From Euonymus europaeus (lineage: Eukaryota > Streptophyta > Magnoliopsida > Celastrales > Celastraceae), in assembly GCA_963580455.1 (NCBI GenBank), contig OY756960.1, positions 9,982,001-10,046,000 of the forward strand: DNA of 64,000 nucleotides, written 5' to 3'. This document shows positions 1 to 11,582 of the stretch, in pieces; position 1 is the stretch's first letter, and every line of letters starts with the position of its first letter. Position numbers and translations under genes: made by a program. Under the pieces are notes generated by a model, which was not told the DNA's origin, made no database searches, and saw only the letters and a list, made by a program, of their open reading frames with translations.

Positions 1-16
1 CACCATAGATAGAGTT

Positions 17-44
17 GAGCAACTTCGGACCATCAAAGTTGCTC
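17..44. other. Monomer dyad (potential hairpin/cruciform), intact example
   Basis: GAGCAACTT (17-25) and AAGTTGCTC (36-44) are perfect 9-bp reverse complements around the 10-nt loop CGGACCATCA. The same element recurs once per monomer through the whole satellite, for example again at 177-204. It can form a stem-loop in single strands or a small cruciform in supercoiled DNA. Short dyads are a reported feature of centromeric DNA in several eukaryotes, but any role here is inference. Confidence 0.85.
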
Positions 45-249
45 GGTGTACACATTTTATTGTTATTTTATGTCAAATTTTACGAGTATAGCTTCCTAGA
101 TTATTTCGATGCCAAAACACCAACTTTCTAGGCCAAATGGACAAAAACCGTTAAAAGCTACTCCATAGATAGAGTTGAGCAACTTCGGACCATCAAAGTT
201 GCTCGGTGTACACTTTTTATTGTTCTTCTATGTCAAATTTTACGTGTAT

Positions 250-255
250 AAGCTT
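250..255. other. HindIII site diagnostic of the longer monomer variant (example)
   Basis: The extra G in GTATAAGCTTCC creates AAGCTT. The 160-bp variant GTATAACTTCC lacks it. The site recurs in roughly every second or third monomer, so it marks monomer subtypes and predicts a ladder of multiples of about 160 bp on digestion. Confidence 0.7.
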
Positions 256-337
256 CCTAGATTAGTTCGATGCCAAAACACTTCATATTTTTGCCAAATG
301 GACAAAAACCGTTAAAAGCTCCTCCATAGATAGAGTT

Positions 338-365
338 GAGTAAATTCGGACCATGAAAGTTGCTC
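338..365. other. Monomer dyad, degenerate example
   Basis: The left arm is GAGTAAATT and the right arm is AAGTTGCTC around the loop CGGACCATGA, giving two mismatches, one a possible G-T wobble. This degenerate form, together with GAGCAAATT (one mismatch), alternates with the intact form in several parts of the array. The loop base changes with it, CATCA in intact and CATGA in degenerate copies, so the two forms mark monomer subtypes. Confidence 0.75.
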
Positions 366-969
366 GGTGTACAGTTTTTATTGTTCTTTTATGTCAAATT
401 TTACGAGCATAACTTCCTAGATTATTTCGATTCCAAAACACCAACTTTCTATGACAAATGGACAAAAACCGTTAAAGCTCCTCCATAGATAGAGTTGAGC
501 AACTTCGGACCATCAATGTAGCTCGGTGTACTCTTTTTATTGTTCTTCTATGTCAAATTTTACGAGTATAAGCTTCGTAGATTCTTTCGATGCCAAAACA
601 CTACATATCTATGCCAAAACGGACAAAAACCGTTAAAAGCTCCTCCACAGATAGAGTTGAGCAACTTCGGACCATCAAAGTTGCTCGGTATACACATTTT
701 ATTGTTCTTTTATGTCAAATTTTACGAGTATAACTTCCTAGATTATTTCGATTCCAAAACACCAACTTTCTATGACAAATGGACAAAAACCGTAAAGCTC
801 CACCATAGATAGAGTTGAGCAACTTCGGACCATCAATGTTGCTCGGTGTACACTTTTTATTGTTCTTCTATGTCAAATTTTACGTGTATAACTTCCTAGA
901 TTTTTTCGATTCCAAAACACCAACTTTCTATGCCAAATGGACAAAAACCGTTAAAAGCTCCTCCATAGA

Positions 970-3090
970 TAGAGTTGAGCAAATTCGGACCATGAAAGTT
1001 GCTCGGTGTCCACTTTTTATTGTTCTTCTATGTCAAATTTTACGAGTATAAGCTTCGTAGATTATTTCGATGCCAAAACACAACATATCTATGCCAAACG
1101 GACAAAAACCGTTAAAAGCAGCTCTATGGATAGAGTTGAGCAACTTCGGACCATGAAAGTTGCTCAGTGTACATTTTTTATTGTTCTTCTATGTGAAATT
1201 TTACTAGTATAACTTCCTAGATTATTTCGATTCCCTAACACCAACTTTCTATGACAAATGGACAAAAACCATTAAAAGCTCCTCCATAGATAGAGTTGAG
1301 CAAATTCGGACCATGAAAGTTGCTCGGTGTCCACTTTTTATTGTTCTTCTATGTCAAATTTTACGAGTATAAGCTTCGTAGATTATTCCGATTCCAAAAC
1401 ACAACATATCTATGCCAAACGGACAAAAACCGTTAAAAGCTCCTCTATAGATAGAGTTGAGCAACTTCGGACCATGAAAGTTGCTCAGTGTACATTTTTT
1501 ATTGTTCTTCTATGTCAAATTTTACTAGTATAACTTCCTAGATTATTTCGATTCCCTAACACCAACTTTCTATGACAAATGGACAAAAACCGTTAAAGCT
1601 CCACCATCGAGAGAGTTGAGCAACTTCGGACCATCAAAGTTGCTCGGTGTACACTTTTTATTGTTCTTCTATGTCAAATTTTACGTGTATAAGCTTCCTA
1701 GATTACTTCGATGCCAAAACACCACATATCCATGCTAAATGGACGAAAACCGTTAAAAGCTCCTCTATAGATAGAGTTGAGCAAATTCGGACCATGAAAG
1801 TTGCTCGGTGTCCACTTTTTATTGTTCTTCTATGTCAAATTTTACGAGTATAAGCTTCGTAGATTATTTCGATGCCAAAACACAACATATCTATGCCAAA
1901 CGGACAAAAACCGTTAAAAGCAGCTCTATGGATAGAGTTGAGCAACTTCGGACCATGAAAGTTGCTCAGTGTACATTTTTTATTGTTCTTCTATGTGAAA
2001 TTTTACTAGTATAACTTCCTAGATTATTTCGATTCCCTAACACCAACTTTCTATGACAAATGGACAAAAACCATTAAAAGCTCCTCCATAGATAGAGTTG
2101 AGCAAATTCGGACCATGAAAGTTGCTCGGTGTCCACTTTTTATTGTTCTTCTATGTCAAATTTTACGAGTATAAGCTTCGTAGATTATTCCGATGCCAAA
2201 ACACAACATATCTATGCCAAACGGACAAAAACCGTTAAAAGCTCCTCTATAGATAGAGTTGAGCAACTTCGGACCATGAAAGTTGCTCAGTGTACATTTT
2301 TTATTGTTCTTCTATGTCAAATTTTACTAGTATAACTTCCTAGATTATTTCGATTCCCTAACACCAACTTTCTATGACAAATGGACAAAAACCGTTAAAG
2401 CTCCACCATCGAGAGAGTTGAGCAACTTCGGACCATCAAAGTTGCTCGGTGTACACTTTTTATTGTTCTTCTATGTCAAATTTTACGTGTATAAGCTTCC
2501 TAGATTACTTCGATGCCAAAACACCACATATCCATGCTAAATGGACGAAAACCGTTAAAAGCTCCTCTATAGATAGAGTTGAGCAACTTCGGACCATGAA
2601 AGTTGCTCGGTGTCCACTTTTTATTGTTCTTCTATGTCAAATTTTACGAGTATAAGCTTCGTAGATTATTTCGATGCCAAAACACAACATATCTATGCCA
2701 AACGGACAAAAACCGTTAAAAGCTCCTCTATAGATAGAGTTGAGCAACTTCGGACCATGAAAGTTGCTCAGTGTACATTTTTTATTGTTCTTCTATGTCA
2801 AATTTTACTAGTATAACTTCCTAGATTATTTCAATTCCCTAACACCAACTTTTTATGACAAATGGACAAAAACCGTTAAAGCTCCACCATCGAGAGAGTT
2901 GAGCAACTTCGGACCATCAAAGTTGCTCGGTGTACAATTTTTATTGTTCTTCTATGTCAAATTTTACGTGTATAAGCTTGCTAGATTACTTCGATTCCAA
3001 AACACCACATATCCATGCTAAATCGACGAAAACCGTTAAAAGCTCCTCTATAGATAGAGTTGAGCAAATTCGGACCATGAAAGTTGCTCG
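970..3090. repeat. 802-bp (5-mer) higher-order repeat followed by a 481-bp (3-mer) repeat
   Basis: Two successive 802-bp units (about 970-1771 and 1772-2573) share rare variants in the same order: CGGTGTCCAC, AAAGCAGCTCTATGG, TTTTACTAGTATAAC, GATTCCCTAACACC and CCATCGAGAGAG. A third, shorter unit follows in which the last three monomer types repeat at 481 bp (2129 onward again from 2610). Boundaries are approximate because I aligned by eye. Confidence 0.8.
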
Positions 3091-4849
3091 GTGTACACTT
3101 TTTGTTGTTCTTCTATGTCAAATTTTACGAGTATAAGCTTCCTAGATTATCTCGATGCCAAAAAACCACCTTTCTTCGACAAATGGACAAAAACCGATAA
3201 AAGCTCCACCATAAATAGAGTTGAGCAACTTCGGACGATCAAAGTTGCTCGGTGTACACATTTTATTGTTTTTCTATGTCAAATTTTATTGTATAAGCTT
3301 CCTAGATTATTTCGATGCCAAAAAACCAACTTTCTTTGACAAATGGAGAAAAATTGTTAAAAGCTCCACCATAGATAGAGTTGAGCAACTTCGGACCATC
3401 AAAGTTGCTCGGTGTACACATTTTATTGTTATTTTATGTCAAATTTTACGAGTATAACTTCCTAGATTATTTCGATGCCAAAACACCAACTTTCTATGCC
3501 AAATGGACAAAAACCGTTAAAAGCTTCTCCGTAGATAGAGTTGAGCAACTTCGGACCATCAAAGTTGCTCGGTGTACACTTTTTATTGTTCTTCTATGTC
3601 AAATTTTACGTGTATAAGCTTCCTAGATTAGTTCGATGCCAAAACACCTCATATTTTTGCCAAATGGACAAAAACCGTTAAAAGCTCCTCCATAGATAGA
3701 GTTGAGTAAATTCGGACCATGAAAGTTGCTCGGTGTACACTTTTTATTGTTCTTCTATGTCAAATTTTACGAGCATAACTTCCTAGATTATTTCGATTCC
3801 AAAACACCAACTTTCTATGACAAATGGACAAAAACCGTTAAAGCTCCTCCATAGATAGAGTTGAGCAACTTCGGACCATCAATGTTGCTCGGTGTACACT
3901 TTTTATTGTTGTTCTATGTCAAATTGTACGAGTATAAGCTTCGTAGATTCTTTCGATTCCAAAACACCAACTTTCTATGCCAAATAGACAAAAACCGTTA
4001 AAAGCTCCTCCATAGATAGAGTTGAGCAAATTCGGACCATGAAAGTTGCTCGGTGTCCACTTTTTATTGTTCTTCTATGTCAAATTTTACGAGTATAAGC
4101 TTCGTAGATTATTTCGATGCCAAAACACAACATATCTATGCCAAACGGACAAAAACCGTTAAAAGCTCCTCTATAGATAGAGTTGAGCAACTTCGGACCA
4201 TGAAAGTTGCTCAGTGTACATTTTTTATTGTTCCTCTATGTCAAATTTTACTAGTATAACTTCCTAGATTATTTCGATTCCCTAACACCAACTTTCTATG
4301 ACAAATGGACAAAAACCGTTAAAGCTCCACCATCGAGAGAGTTGAGCAACTTCGGACCATCAAAGTTGCTCGGTGTACACTTTTTATTGTTCTTCTATGT
4401 CAAATTTTACGTGTATAAGCTTCCTAGATTAGTTCGATGCTAAAACACCTCATATTTTTGCCAAATGGACAAAAACCGTTAAAAGCTCCTCCATAGATAG
4501 AGTTGAGTAAATTCGGACCATGAAAGTTGCTCGGTGTACACTTTTTATTGTTCTTTTATGTCAAATTTTACGAGCATAACTTCCTAGATTATATCGATTC
4601 CAAAACACCAACTTTCTACGACAAATGGACAAAAACCGTTAAAGCTCCTCCATAGATAGAGTTGAGCAACTTCGGACCATCAATGTTGCTCGGTGTACAC
4701 TTTTTATTGTTCTTCTATGTCAAATTTTACGAGTATAAGGTTCGTAGATTATTTCGATGCCAAAACACTACATATCTATGCCAAAACGGACAAAAACCGT
4801 TAAATGCTCCTCCATAGATAGAGTTGAGCACCTTCGGACCATCAAAGTT
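3091..4849. repeat. Satellite segment with mixed monomer subtypes
   Basis: This segment opens with the paired subtypes AAAAAACCACCTTTCTTCG and AAAAAACCAACTTTCTTTG at about 3.17-3.36 kb. It then carries monomers like those at 1-900 and the TTTTACTAGTATAAC/CCATCGAGAGAG monomers of the 802-bp unit. It contains no non-satellite sequence. Confidence 0.8.
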
Positions 4850-7800
4850 GCTCGGTATACACATTTTATTGTTCTTTTATGTCAAATTTTACGAGTATAA
4901 CTTCCTAGATTATTTCGATTCCAAAACACCAACTTTCTATGACAAATGGACAAAAACCGTTAAAGCTCCACCATAGATAGAGTTGAGCAACTTCGCACCA
5001 TCAATGTTGCTCGGTGTACACTTTTTATTGTTCTTCTATGTCAAATTTTACGTGTATAACTTCCTAGATTTTTTCGTTTCCAAGACACCAACTTTCTATG
5101 CCAAATGGACAAAAACCGTTAAAAGCTCCTCCATAGATAGAGTTGAGCAAATTCGGACCATGAAAGTTGCTCGGTGTCCACTTTTTATTGTTCTTCTATG
5201 CCAAATTTTACAAGTATAAGCTTCGTAGATTATTTCGATGCCAAAACACAACATATCTATGCCAAACGGACAAAAACCGTTAGAGCTCCTCTATAGATAG
5301 AGTTGAGCAACTTCGGACCATGAAAGTTGCTCATTGTACATTTTTTATTGTTCTTCTATGTCAAATTTTACTAGTATAACTTCCTAGATTATTTCGATTC
5401 CCTAACAACAACTTTCTATGACGAATGGACAAAAACCGTTAATGCTCCACCATCGAGAGAGTTGAGAAACTTCGGACCATCAAAGTTGCTCGGTGTACAC
5501 TTTTTATTATTCTTCTATGTCAAATTTTACGTGTATAAGCTTCCTAGATTACTTCGATGCCAAAACACCACATATCCATGATAAATGGACAAAAACCGTT
5601 AAAAGCTCCTCTAGAGATAGAGTTGAGCAAATTCGGACCATGAAAGTTGCTCGGTGTACACTTTTTATTGTTCTTCTATGTCAAATTTTACGAGTATAAG
5701 CTTCCTAGATTATCTCGATGCCAAAAAACCACCATTCTTCGACAAATGGACAAAAACCGATAAAAGCTCCACCATAAAGAGAGTTGAGCAACTTCGAACC
5801 ATCAAAGTTGCTCGGTGTACACATTTTATTGTTATTTTATGTCAAATTTTACGAGTATAACTTCCTAGATTATTTCGATGCCAAAACACCAACATTCTAC
5901 GCCAAATGGACAAAAACCGTTAAAAGCTCCACCATAAAGAGAGTTGAGCAACTTCGAACCATCAAAGTTGCTCGGTGTACACATTTTATTGTTATTTTAT
6001 GTCAAATTTTACGAGTATAACTTCCTAAATTATTTCGATGCCAAAAAACCAACTTTCTTTGACAAATGGAGAGAAACCGTTAAAAGCTCCACCATAGATA
6101 GAGTTGAGCAACTTCGGACCATCAAAGTTGCTCGGTGTACACATTTTATTGTTATTTTATGTCAAATTTTACGGGTATAACTTCCTAGATTATTTCGATG
6201 CCAAAACACCAACATTCTACGCCAAATGGACAAAAACCGTTAAAAGCTTCTCCATAGATAGAGTTGAGCAACTTCGGACCATCAAAGTTGCTCGGTGTAC
6301 ACTTTTTATTGTTCTTCTATGTCAAATTTTACGTGTATAAGCTTCCTAGATTAGTTCGATGCCAAAACACCTCATATTTTTGCCAAATGGACAAAAACCG
6401 TTAAAAGCTCCTCCATAGATAGAGTTGAGTAAATTCGGAACATGATAGTTGCTCGGTGTACACTTTTTATTGTTCTTTTATGTCAAATTTTACGAGCATA
6501 ACTTCCTAGATTATTTCGATTCCAAAACACCAACTTTCTATGACAAATGGACAAAAACCGTTAAAGCTCCTCCATAGATAGAGTTGAGCAACTTCGGACC
6601 ATCAATCTTGCTCGTTGTACACTTTTTATTGTTCTTCTATGTCAAATTTTCGAGTATAAGCTTCGTAGATTCTTTCGATGTCAAAACACTACATATCTAT
6701 GCCCAAACGGACAAAAACCGTTAAAAGCTCCTCCATAGATAGAGTTGAGCAACTTCGGACCATCAAAGTTGCTCGGTATACACATTTTATTGTTCTTTTA
6801 TGTCAAATTTTACGAGTATAACTTCCTAGATTATTTCGATTCCAAAACACCAACTTTCTATGACAAATGGACAAAAACCGTTAAAGCTCCACCATAGATA
6901 TAGTTGAGCAACTTCGGACCATCAATGTTGCTCGGTGTACACTTTGTATGGTTCTTCTATGTCAAATTTTACGTGTATAACTTCCTAGATTTTTTCGATT
7001 CCAAAACACCAACTTTCTATGCCAAATGGACAAAAACCGTTAAAAGCTCCTCCATAGATAGAGTTGAGCAAATTCGGACCATGAAAGTTGCTCGGTGTCC
7101 ACTTTTTATTGTTCTTCTATGTCAAATTTTACGAGTATAAGCTTCGTAGATTATTTCGATGCCAAAACACAACATATCTATGCCAAACGGACAAAAACCG
7201 TTAAAAGCTCCTCTATAGATAGAGTTGAGCAACTTCGGACCATGAAAGTTGCTCAGTGTACATTTTTTATTGTTCTTCTATGTCAAATTTTACTAGTATA
7301 ACTTCCTATATTATTTCGATTCCCTAACACCAACTTTCTATGACAAATGGACAAAAACCGTTAAAGCTCCACCATCGAGAGAGTTGAGCAACTTCGGACC
7401 ATCAAAGTTGCTCGGTGTAAACTTTTTATTGTTCATCTATGTCAAATTTTACGTGTATAAGCTTCGTTGATTATTTCGATGAAAAAACACTTCATATCTA
7501 TGCCAAACGGACAAAAACCGTTAAAAGCTCCTCCATAGATAGAGTTGGGCAACTTCGGACCATGAAAGTTGCTCCGTGTACACTTTTTATTGTTCTTCTA
7601 TGTCAAATTTTACGTGTATAAGATTCCTAGATTACTTCGATGCCAAAACACTACATATCTATGCCAAACGGAAAAAAACCGTTAAAAGCTCCTCCATAGA
7701 TAGAGTTGAGCAACTTCGGACCATGAAAGTTGCTCATTGTACACTTTTTATTGTTCTTCTATGTCAAATTTTACGAGTATAAGCTTCGTTGATTATTTCA

Positions 7801-10570
7801 ATGCCAAAACACTACATATCTATGCAAAACGGACAAAAACCGTTAAAAGCTCCTCCATAGATATATTTTAGAAACTTCGGACCATGAACGTTGCTCCGTG
7901 TACACTTTTTATTGTTCTTCTATGTCAAATTTTACGTGTATAAGATTCCTAGATTACTTCGATGCCAAAACACTACATATCTATGCCAAAACGGACAAAA
8001 ACCGTTAAAAGCTCCTCCATAGATAGAGTTGAGCAACTTCGGACCATCAAAGTTGCTCGGTATACACATTTTATTGTTCTTTTATGTCAAATTTTACGAG
8101 TATAACTTCCTAGATTATTTCGATTCCAAAACACCAACTTTCTATGACAAATGGACAAAAACCGTTAAAGCTCCACCATAGATAGAGTTGAGCAACTTCG
8201 GACCATCAATGTTGCTCGGTGTACACTTTTTATTGTTCTTCTATGTCAAATTTTACGTGTATAACTTCCTAGATTTTTTCGATTCCAAAACAACAACTTT
8301 CTATGACAAATGGACAAAAACCGTTATAGCTCCACCATAGATAGAGTTGAGCAACTTCGGACCATCAATGTTGCTCGGTGTACACTTTTTATTGTTCTTC
8401 TATGTCAAATTTTACGTGTATAACTTCCTAGATTTTTTCGATTCCAAAACACCAACTTTCTATGCCAAATGGACAAAAGCCGTTAAAAGCTCCTTCATAG
8501 ATAGAATTGAGCAAATTCGGACCATGAAAGTTGCTCGGTGTCCACTTTTTATTGTTCTTCTATGTCAAATTTTACGAGTATAAGCTTCGTAGATTATTTC
8601 GATGCCAAAACACAACATATCTATGCCAAACGGACAAAAACCGTTAAAAGCTCCTCTATAGATAGAGTTGAGCAACTTCGGACCATGAAAGTTGCTCAGT
8701 GTACATTTTTTATTGTTCTTCTATGTCAAATTTTACTAGTATAACTTCCTAGATTATTTCGATTCCCTAACACTAACTTTCTATGACAAATGGACAAAAA
8801 CCGTTAAAGCTCCACCATCGAGAGAGTTGAGCAACTTCGGACCATCAAAGTTGCTCGGTGTACACTTTTTATTGTTCTTCTATGTCAAATTTTACGTGTA
8901 TAAGCTTCCTAGATTACTTCGATGCCAAAACACCACATATCCATGCTAAATGGACGAAAACCGTTAAAAGCTCCTCTATAGATAGAGTTGAGCAACTTCG
9001 GACCATGAAAGTTGCTCGGTGTCCACTTTTTATTGTTCTTCTATGTCAAATTTTACGAGTATAAGCTTCGTAGATTATTTCGATGCCAAAACACAACATA
9101 TCTATGCCAAACGGACAAAAACCGTTAAAAGCTCCTCTATAGATAGAGTTGAGCAACTTCGGACCATGAAAGTTGCTCAGTGTACATTTTTTATTGTTCT
9201 TCTATGTCAAATTTTACTAGTATAACTTCCTAGATTATTTCGATGCCAAAACACTACATATCTATGCAAAACGGACAAAAACCGTTAAAAGCTCCTCCAT
9301 AGATAGAGTTGAGCAACTTCGGACCATGAAAGTTGCTTCGTGTACACTTTTTATTGTTCTTTTATGTCAAATTTTACGTGTATAAGATTCTTAGATTACT
9401 TCGATGCCAAAACACTACATATCTATGCCAAAACGGACAAAAACCGTTAAAAGCTCCTCTATAGATAGAGTTGAGCAAATTCGGACCATGAAAGTTGCTC
9501 GGTGTACACTTTTTATTGTTCTTCTATGTCAAATTTTATGAGTATAAGCTTCGTTGATTATTTCGATGCCAAAACACTTCATATCTATGCCAAACGGACA
9601 AAAACCGTTAAAAGCTCCTCCATAGATAGAGTTGAGCAACTTCGGACCATGAAAGTTGCTCCGTGTACACTTTTTATTGTTCTTCTATGTCAAATTTTAC
9701 GTGTATAAGATTCCTAGATTACTTCGATGCCAAAACACTACATATCTATGCCAAACGGACAAAAACCGTTAAAAGCTCCTCCATAGATAGAGTTGAGCAA
9801 CTTCGGACCATGAAAGTTGCTCATTGTACCTTTTTTATTGTTCTTCTATGTCAAATTTTACGAGTATAAGCTTCGTTGATTATTTCGATGCCAAAACACT
9901 ACATATCTATGCAAAACGGACAAAAACCGTTAAAAGCTCCTCCATAGATAGAGTTGAGCAACTTCGGACCATGAAAGTTGCTTCGTGTACACTTTTTATT
10001 GTTCTTCTATGTCAAATTTTACGTGTATAAGATTCTTAGATTACTTCGATGCCAAAACACTACATATCTATGCCAAAACGGACAAAAACCGTTAAAAGCT
10101 CCTCCATAGATAGAGTTGAGCAACTTCGGACCATCAAAGTTGCTCGGTATACACATTTTATTGTTCTTTTATGTCAAATTTTACGAGTATAACTTCCTAG
10201 ATTATTTCGATTCCAAAACACCAACTTTCTATGACAAATGGACAAAAACCGTTAAAGCTCCACCATAGATAGAGTTGAGCAACTTCGGACCATCAATGTT
10301 GCTCGGTGTACACTTTTTATTGTTCTTCTATTTCAAATTTTACGTGTATAACTTCCTAGATTTTTTCGTTTCCAAGACACCAACTTTCTATGCCAAATGG
10401 ACAAAAACCGTTAAAAGCTCCTCCATAGATAGAGTTGAGCAAATTCGGACCATGAAAGTTGCTCGGTGTCCACTTTTTATTGTTCTTCTATGTCAAATTT
10501 TACAAGTATAAGCTTCGTAGATTATTTCGATGCCAAAACACAACATATCTATGCCAAACGGACAAAAACC
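4850..10570. repeat. Large segmental duplication inside the satellite, copy 1 (offset 6733 bp)
   Basis: About 36 consecutive monomers here match those at about 11583-17303 at a constant offset of 6733 bp (42 monomers). Shared rare markers include GTTTCCAAGACACC, TTCCCTAACAACAAC, CTTTGTATGGTTC, CTTGCTCGTTGTAC, the 1-bp-short TTTTCGAGTATAAGC and GTAAACTTTTTATT. I noticed only scattered single-base differences, for example GGGTATAAC at 6171 versus GAGTATAAC in the other copy. Inside it, three near-identical monomers at 160-bp steps (from 5784, 5944 and 6104) and a 481-bp step (8538 to 9019) show smaller, older duplications. Ends are approximate. Confidence 0.88.
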
Positions 10571-11582
10571 GTTAAAGCTCCTCTATAGATAGAGTTGAGC
10601 AACTTCGGACCATGAAAGTTGCTCATTGTACATTTTTTATTGTTCTTCTATGTCAAATTTTACTAGTATAAATTCCTAGATTATTTCGATGCCAAAACAC
10701 CAACTTTCTATGCCAAATGGACAAAAACCGTTAAAAGCTCCTCTATAGATAGAGTTGAGCAAATTCGGACCATGAAAGTTGCTCGGTGTACACTTTTTAT
10801 TGTTCTTCTATGTCAAATTTTATGAGTATAAGCTTCGTTGATTATTTCGATGCCAAAACACTTCATATCTATGCCAAACGGACAAAAACCGTTAAAAGCT
10901 CCTCCATAGATAGAGTTGAGCAACTTCGGACCATGAAAGTTGCTCCGTGTACACTTTTTATTGTTCTTCTATGTCAAATTTTACGTGTATAAGATTCCTA
11001 GATTACTTCGATGCCAAAACACTACATATCTATGCCAAACGGACAAAAACCGTTAAAAGCTCCTCCATAGATAGAGTTGAGCAAATTCGGACCATGAAAG
11101 TTGCTCGGTGTCCACTTTTTATTGTTCTTCTATGTCAAATTTTACAAGTATAAGCTTCGTAGATTATTTCGATGCCAAAACACAACATATCTATGCCAAA
11201 CGGACAAAAACCGTTAAAGCTCCTCTATAGATAGAGTTGAGCAACTTCGGACCATGAAAGTTGCTCATTGTACATTTTTTATTGTTCTTCTATGTCAAAT
11301 TTTACTAGTATAAATTCCTAGATTATTTCGATGCCAAAACACCAACTTTCTATGCCAAATGGACAAAAACCGTTAAAAGCTCCTCCATAGATAGAGTTGA
11401 GATACTTCGGACCATCAAAGTTGCTCGGTGTACACATTTTATTGTTCTTTTATGTCAAATTTTACGAGTATAAATTCCTAGATTATTTCGATGCCAAAAC
11501 ACCAACTTTCTATGCCAAATGGACAAAAACCGTTAAAAGCTCCTCCATAGATAGAGTTGAGTAAATTCGGACCATAAAAGTT
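10571..11582. repeat. Satellite spacer between the two large duplicates
   Basis: About six monomers are themselves built from neighbouring types. The TTTTACAAGTATAAGC and TTTTACTAGTATAAATTCC monomers of about 10.44-10.73 kb recur at about 11.08-11.37 kb (offset about 642 bp, 4 monomers). About 10.15-10.67 kb recurs at about 11.59-12.11 kb (offset 1441 bp, 9 monomers). The segment looks like the product of several overlapping exchanges. Confidence 0.75.

Larger units (their letters stand above)
1..969. repeat. Satellite segment repeated about 21 monomers downstream
   Basis: The order of variant monomers here recurs from about 3368: TTATTTTATGTC, then a CATATTTTTGCC monomer, then one with GAGCATAAC. 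The CATATTTTTGCC marker is also seen near 3648, 4450, 6371 and 13107. These spacings are about 21, 5, 12 and 42 monomers. The later copy near 3.9-4.0 kb lacks about two of the monomers present here. Confidence 0.65.

Noticed and set aside
17..44. CENP-B box-like sequence near TTCGGACCATC
   Set aside because: It matches only the TTCGnnnnA half of the mammalian motif and lacks the CGGG part. A CENP-B protein of the mammalian type is not established in plants.
1081..1120. Second inverted repeat AACGG/CCGTT around ACAAAAA in AAACGG-type monomers
   Set aside because: The stem is only 5 bp and is lost in the common ATGG-type monomers, so it is unlikely to be a conserved structure.
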